Assembly (NCBI GenBank): GCA_045541495.1
Contig: JAZQJE010000071.1
Location: forward strand, 1-41,294
Length of the DNA stretch: 41,294 nt
Direction: 5' to 3'
DNA from: RGIG3009 sp045541495
Lineage (GTDB): Bacteria; Bacillota; Clostridia; Oscillospirales; Acutalibacteraceae
The notes below the pieces were generated by a model. The model was not told where the DNA came from and did no database searches. It saw only the letters and a list, made by a program, of their open reading frames with translations. The translations under genes and the position numbers were made by a program. Positions 39,186 to 41,294 of the stretch are shown here, in pieces (the first letter of the stretch is position 1; every line of letters starts with the position of its first letter).

Positions 39186-40130
39186 ATGGCAGATATCATC
39201 AAAAAAGCAACGCGTGACTCCTACGGTGCTACGTTGGTAGAGCTTGGTAACACCAACCCCAATATTGTGGTATTGGATGCCGACCTTGCCGCTGCTACCA
39301 AAACCGGTGGGTTTAAGAAAGCACACCCCGATCGGTTCTTTGATTGCGGTATTGCGGAAGGAAACATGATGGGCATTGCAGCAGGCTTGGCTTCTGCGGG
39401 AAAAGTGGTTTTTGCATCTTCCTTTGCCATGTTTGCCGCGGGACGCGCTTTTGAACAGGTACGTAACTCTATCGGGTATCCCCATTTGAATGTAAAGATC
39501 GGTGCTACTCATGCAGGCATTTCCGTAGGTGAAGACGGCGCTACTCACCAATGTTGCGAGGATATTGCGCTGATGCGCACCATTCCCGGCATGACCATCA
39601 TCAACCCTGCCGATGACACGGAAGCTCGTCTTGCCGTGCTGGCTGCCGCCGAAATGGATGGCCCCGTATACTTGCGTTTTGGACGGTTGGCCGTGCCGAT
39701 CATTTTCGATTCTTCCTATAAGTTTGAGATCGGTAAGAGCGTACAATTGACCGAGGGAAACGATGTTACCATCATTGCTACCGGCCTGATGGTGAACGAA
39801 GGGTTGATCGCGGCGGAAACCTTAAAACAAGAAGGCATTGCCGCTCGCGTCATCAACATGGCTACCATTAAACCCATTGATCGGGAAGCCATTATCGCCG
39901 CCGCCCGTGAAACGGGTGCCATTGTCACCGCCGAAGAACACTCCGTTATCGGCGGTTTGGGCAGTGCTGTTTCCGAAGTGGTATGCGAAACCGTTCCCGT
40001 ACCTGTATTGCGCGTGGGTGTAAATGATACCTACGGTAAATCCGGCCCTGCCGTGGAGTTGTTGCAGCTCTTCGGTCTGTGTGCCGAAAACATTGTGGCA
40101 AAAGCCAAAGCCGCTATAGCATTGAAATAA
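39186..40130 (+). CDS. tktC: Transketolase, C-terminal subunit
   Basis: A 314-residue pyrimidine-binding and C-terminal half. Start ATG 39186, 7 nt after an AGGAGG that overlaps the end of the N-terminal subunit gene. FFDCGIAEGNMMGIAAGLA (E for ThDP activation), GATHAGISVGEDGATHQCCE and DIALMRTIPGM are transketolase_pyr signatures; the C-terminal domain ends AENIVAKAKAAIALK. Confidence 0.95.
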   Translation: MADIIKKATRDSYGATLVELGNTNPNIVVLDADLAAATKTGGFKKAHPDRFFDCGIAEGNMMGIAAGLASAGKVVFASSFAMFAAGRAFEQVRNSIGYPHLNVKIGATHAGISVGEDGATHQCCEDIALMRTIPGMTIINPADDTEARLAVLAAAEMDGPVYLRFGRLAVPIIFDSSYKFEIGKSVQLTEGNDVTIIATGLMVNEGLIAAETLKQEGIAARVINMATIKPIDREAIIAAARETGAIVTAEEHSVIGGLGSAVSEVVCETVPVPVLRVGVNDTYGKSGPAVELLQLFGLCAENIVAKAKAAIALK

Positions 40131-40133
40131 CCA

Positions 40134-40175
40134 AAAACAACAAAACGCCTCCGCTCGGAGGCGTTTTGTTGTTTT
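40134..40175. terminator. Bidirectional terminator
   Basis: CGCCTCCG/CGGAGGCG (40146-40153, 40156-40163) extended by AAAACAACAAAA and TTTTGTTGTTTT. Serves both tktC and the convergent kinase gene. Confidence 0.9.
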
Positions 40176-41064
40176 AATGGCGAATATTGATCACACGGGA
40201 GCGATTTTCAACGGTAACCGTGGGTACACCCTCTTGAAACTCACCGTCCAAAGACCACGGCACAGCAGGATCAATTTGAAACGTGATGCGTGACGTTTTA
40301 AAAAAGTCAAACATATCGTTGTCAAAGTCACCGGTATTCAACGACACCAAAATTTTGGAAAGATCACTGATATCCTTCGGTTCGCGGACCAAAATGATCT
40401 CGAACAAACCGTCACTCATGTCAACAATTCCTTCGTTTAACCGCACAAGACCCGCCACCGATGTGGAGTTGCATACCGCGCCAAATACATATTTGCCTTC
40501 TAAGATTCGATCGGCGGTTTTTACCCGCAAAAAACAACTTTTCAAAGCAGATAATTCTTTAATGCCTTCCAACACATAAGCGAAATGTCCCAACGCATTC
40601 TTGGTCGCTTGCGGTGCGTTGTAAGAAGCGGCGGTGAACGCACCGAAAGAAGCAATATAGACAAAACGGCGTTTTCCGCCCCAAAGACCCACATCCATGA
40701 AATCTTCATGGCCGTTCACGATAGCAAGAGCCGCTTTTTGTGGGTTAAGGGACAATTTCATAGAAGTCGCAAAATCGTTGGTACTGCCCGCGGGAACATA
40801 GCCGATAGGAACGGTCACCCCGCTTTCTTGCAAACCGTCGATCACCTCGTTGAGTGTACCGTCACCTCCGCAACAAACAACCAGATCGTGCACCGAAGCC
40901 AAATCCATAACTGTTTGGCGGGCATCGCCCCGCGCGGACGTGGTATGTACGGTAACCTGATAGCCACCGCGGCAAAAGGTATCCACCAATGTGAATAACG
41001 CTGTTTTAGAACGCATGGTACCTGCCGTAGGATTGACGATCAGCAACAGTTTCGGTTTTGCCAT
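40174..41064 (-). CDS. Diacylglycerol/lipid kinase (YegS/DgkB-like)
   Basis: A 296-residue kinase starting at ATG 41064 with GAAGGGA upstream. LLLIVNPTAGTMRSKTAL (phosphate loop), VVCCGGDGTLNEVIDGL (GGDGT) and GYVPAGSTNDFA are the DAGK catalytic signatures; the C-terminal half is the beta-sandwich (VPWSLDGEFQEG). Phosphorylates diacylglycerol or a related lipid at the membrane. YegS, DgkB and BmrU families cannot be told apart here. Confidence 0.88.
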   Translation of the reverse strand: MAKPKLLLIVNPTAGTMRSKTALFTLVDTFCRGGYQVTVHTTSARGDARQTVMDLASVHDLVVCCGGDGTLNEVIDGLQESGVTVPIGYVPAGSTNDFATSMKLSLNPQKAALAIVNGHEDFMDVGLWGGKRRFVYIASFGAFTAASYNAPQATKNALGHFAYVLEGIKELSALKSCFLRVKTADRILEGKYVFGAVCNSTSVAGLVRLNEGIVDMSDGLFEIILVREPKDISDLSKILVSLNTGDFDNDMFDFFKTSRITFQIDPAVPWSLDGEFQEGVPTVTVENRSRVINIRH

Positions 41065-41090
41065 ACCCATCCCTTCTTTCATACGTTTTT

Positions 41091-41119
41091 ATTATACGCC
41101 CTTGATTATCGGAAAACAA
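41091..41119 (-). promoter_or_regulatory. Promoter of the lipid kinase gene
   Basis: Minus strand TTGTTT (41119-41114), 17 nt, TATAAT (41096-41091). Confidence 0.6.
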
Positions 41120-41147
41120 GAGACTTCTGTGATTTTTATATTAATCA

Positions 41148-41270
41148 TAACCCCCGGCCGTGCCGGTGGTATGCACTGCCCCCTTAGGGCATAATGCCGG
41201 CCGGGCCTATAGGCCCGCCGAAAGGTTTGCCAACCGCAACACTTTCACCGGCCGCCCCTAAAGGGGCTTT
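41148..41270 (+). other. GC-rich foldable element ending in a terminator-like hairpin
   Basis: Very GC-rich stretch in an AT-rich gap, with palindrome GGGCCTATAGGCCC (41204-41217 region), several CGGCCG/CCGG blocks, GGTT/AACC hairpin and a final GCCCC/GGGGC hairpin followed on the plus strand by TTTTTATTT. Might be a structured RNA or a dispersed palindromic repeat; no gene frame. Confidence 0.45.
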
Positions 41271-41294
41271 TTATTTGCCTTCTTTTACCTGCTG
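41271..41294 (-). CDS. C-terminal tail of a gene outside the window
   Basis: Minus frame ends ...QQVKEGK then TAA at 41273-41271. Only 7 residues visible; coding status is inferred from the clean frame and lysine-rich tail. Confidence 0.3.
   Translation of the reverse strand, partial: QQVKEGK

Overview
The window (41.3 kb) looks like a chromosome segment of a low-to-mid GC Firmicute of class Clostridia (Oscillospiraceae/Ruminococcaceae-like), carrying an integrated phage. Reasons: strong AGGAGG-type ribosome sites, GTG/TTG starts, Gram-positive housekeeping genes (RNase Y, YmdB, SpoIIIE/FtsK, TepA-like ClpP, split transketolase, GlyQS-type glycyl-tRNA synthetase) and phage genes of Clostridial type. 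No species can be named from the sequence alone.

Bases 1 to about 21,480 are a prophage whose left end lies outside the window. Read along the minus strand from right to left it holds: an early region starting with a small XRE regulator (15416) and several small proteins; a replication/recombination block (HUH-type Rep, VRR-NUC nuclease, PcfK and PcfJ homologues, a coiled-coil protein); a RinA/ArpU-like candidate late regulator; and a packaging/head block (TerS, TerL, small membrane protein, scaffold, major capsid, small protein, adaptor-like protein, large P22-like portal, and a virion protein cut by the window edge). Portal downstream of capsid is unusual. Inserted in the middle (7.0-8.5 kb) is a reversed accessory island: an Arc-like ribbon-helix-helix regulator with two matched operators, two small genes and an HNH-like protein. 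The right end (15.4-21.5 kb) is AT-rich and carries lysogeny and accessory genes: divergent XRE/CI-like repressors with a perfect operator, a type III toxin-antitoxin locus (RNA repeats, terminator, ToxN-fold toxin) resembling CptIN, an ImmA/IrrE-like metalloprotease, and a large serine recombinase. The recombinase ends directly against a host gene that has lost its start, so attR lies at about 21,465-21,515.

Bases 21,465-41,294 are host chromosome. On the minus strand: tcdA, a small membrane protein, a DUF3006 protein, a ComEC-C-terminus-like hydrolase, ftsK/spoIIIE, a TepA-like protease, ymdB and rny. On the plus strand: an M29 aminopeptidase with apt, then a CPA2 antiporter. Next come a deleted IS3 copy, a small hypothetical gene, adenosine deaminase, tRNA-Ala(CGC), ispD and glyQS (all minus), a two-gene transketolase operon (plus), and a diacylglycerol kinase-like gene (minus). 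The right edge holds a GC-rich, highly foldable element and the last codons of another minus-strand gene.

The most interesting parts are: (1) the type III toxin-antitoxin RNA, whose two 45-nt repeats keep the same pseudoknot by paired base changes; (2) a phage late promoter followed within about 10 nt by an intrinsic terminator, which implies antitermination control of the head genes; (3) a ribbon-helix-helix regulator whose operator fills the 17-bp spacer of a consensus promoter; (4) one 14-bp hairpin/palindrome placed just upstream of two phage ribosome sites 7 kb apart; (5) a compact promoter-terminator small RNA unit antisense to a phage gene; and (6) a 270-nt intergenic region packed with hairpins.
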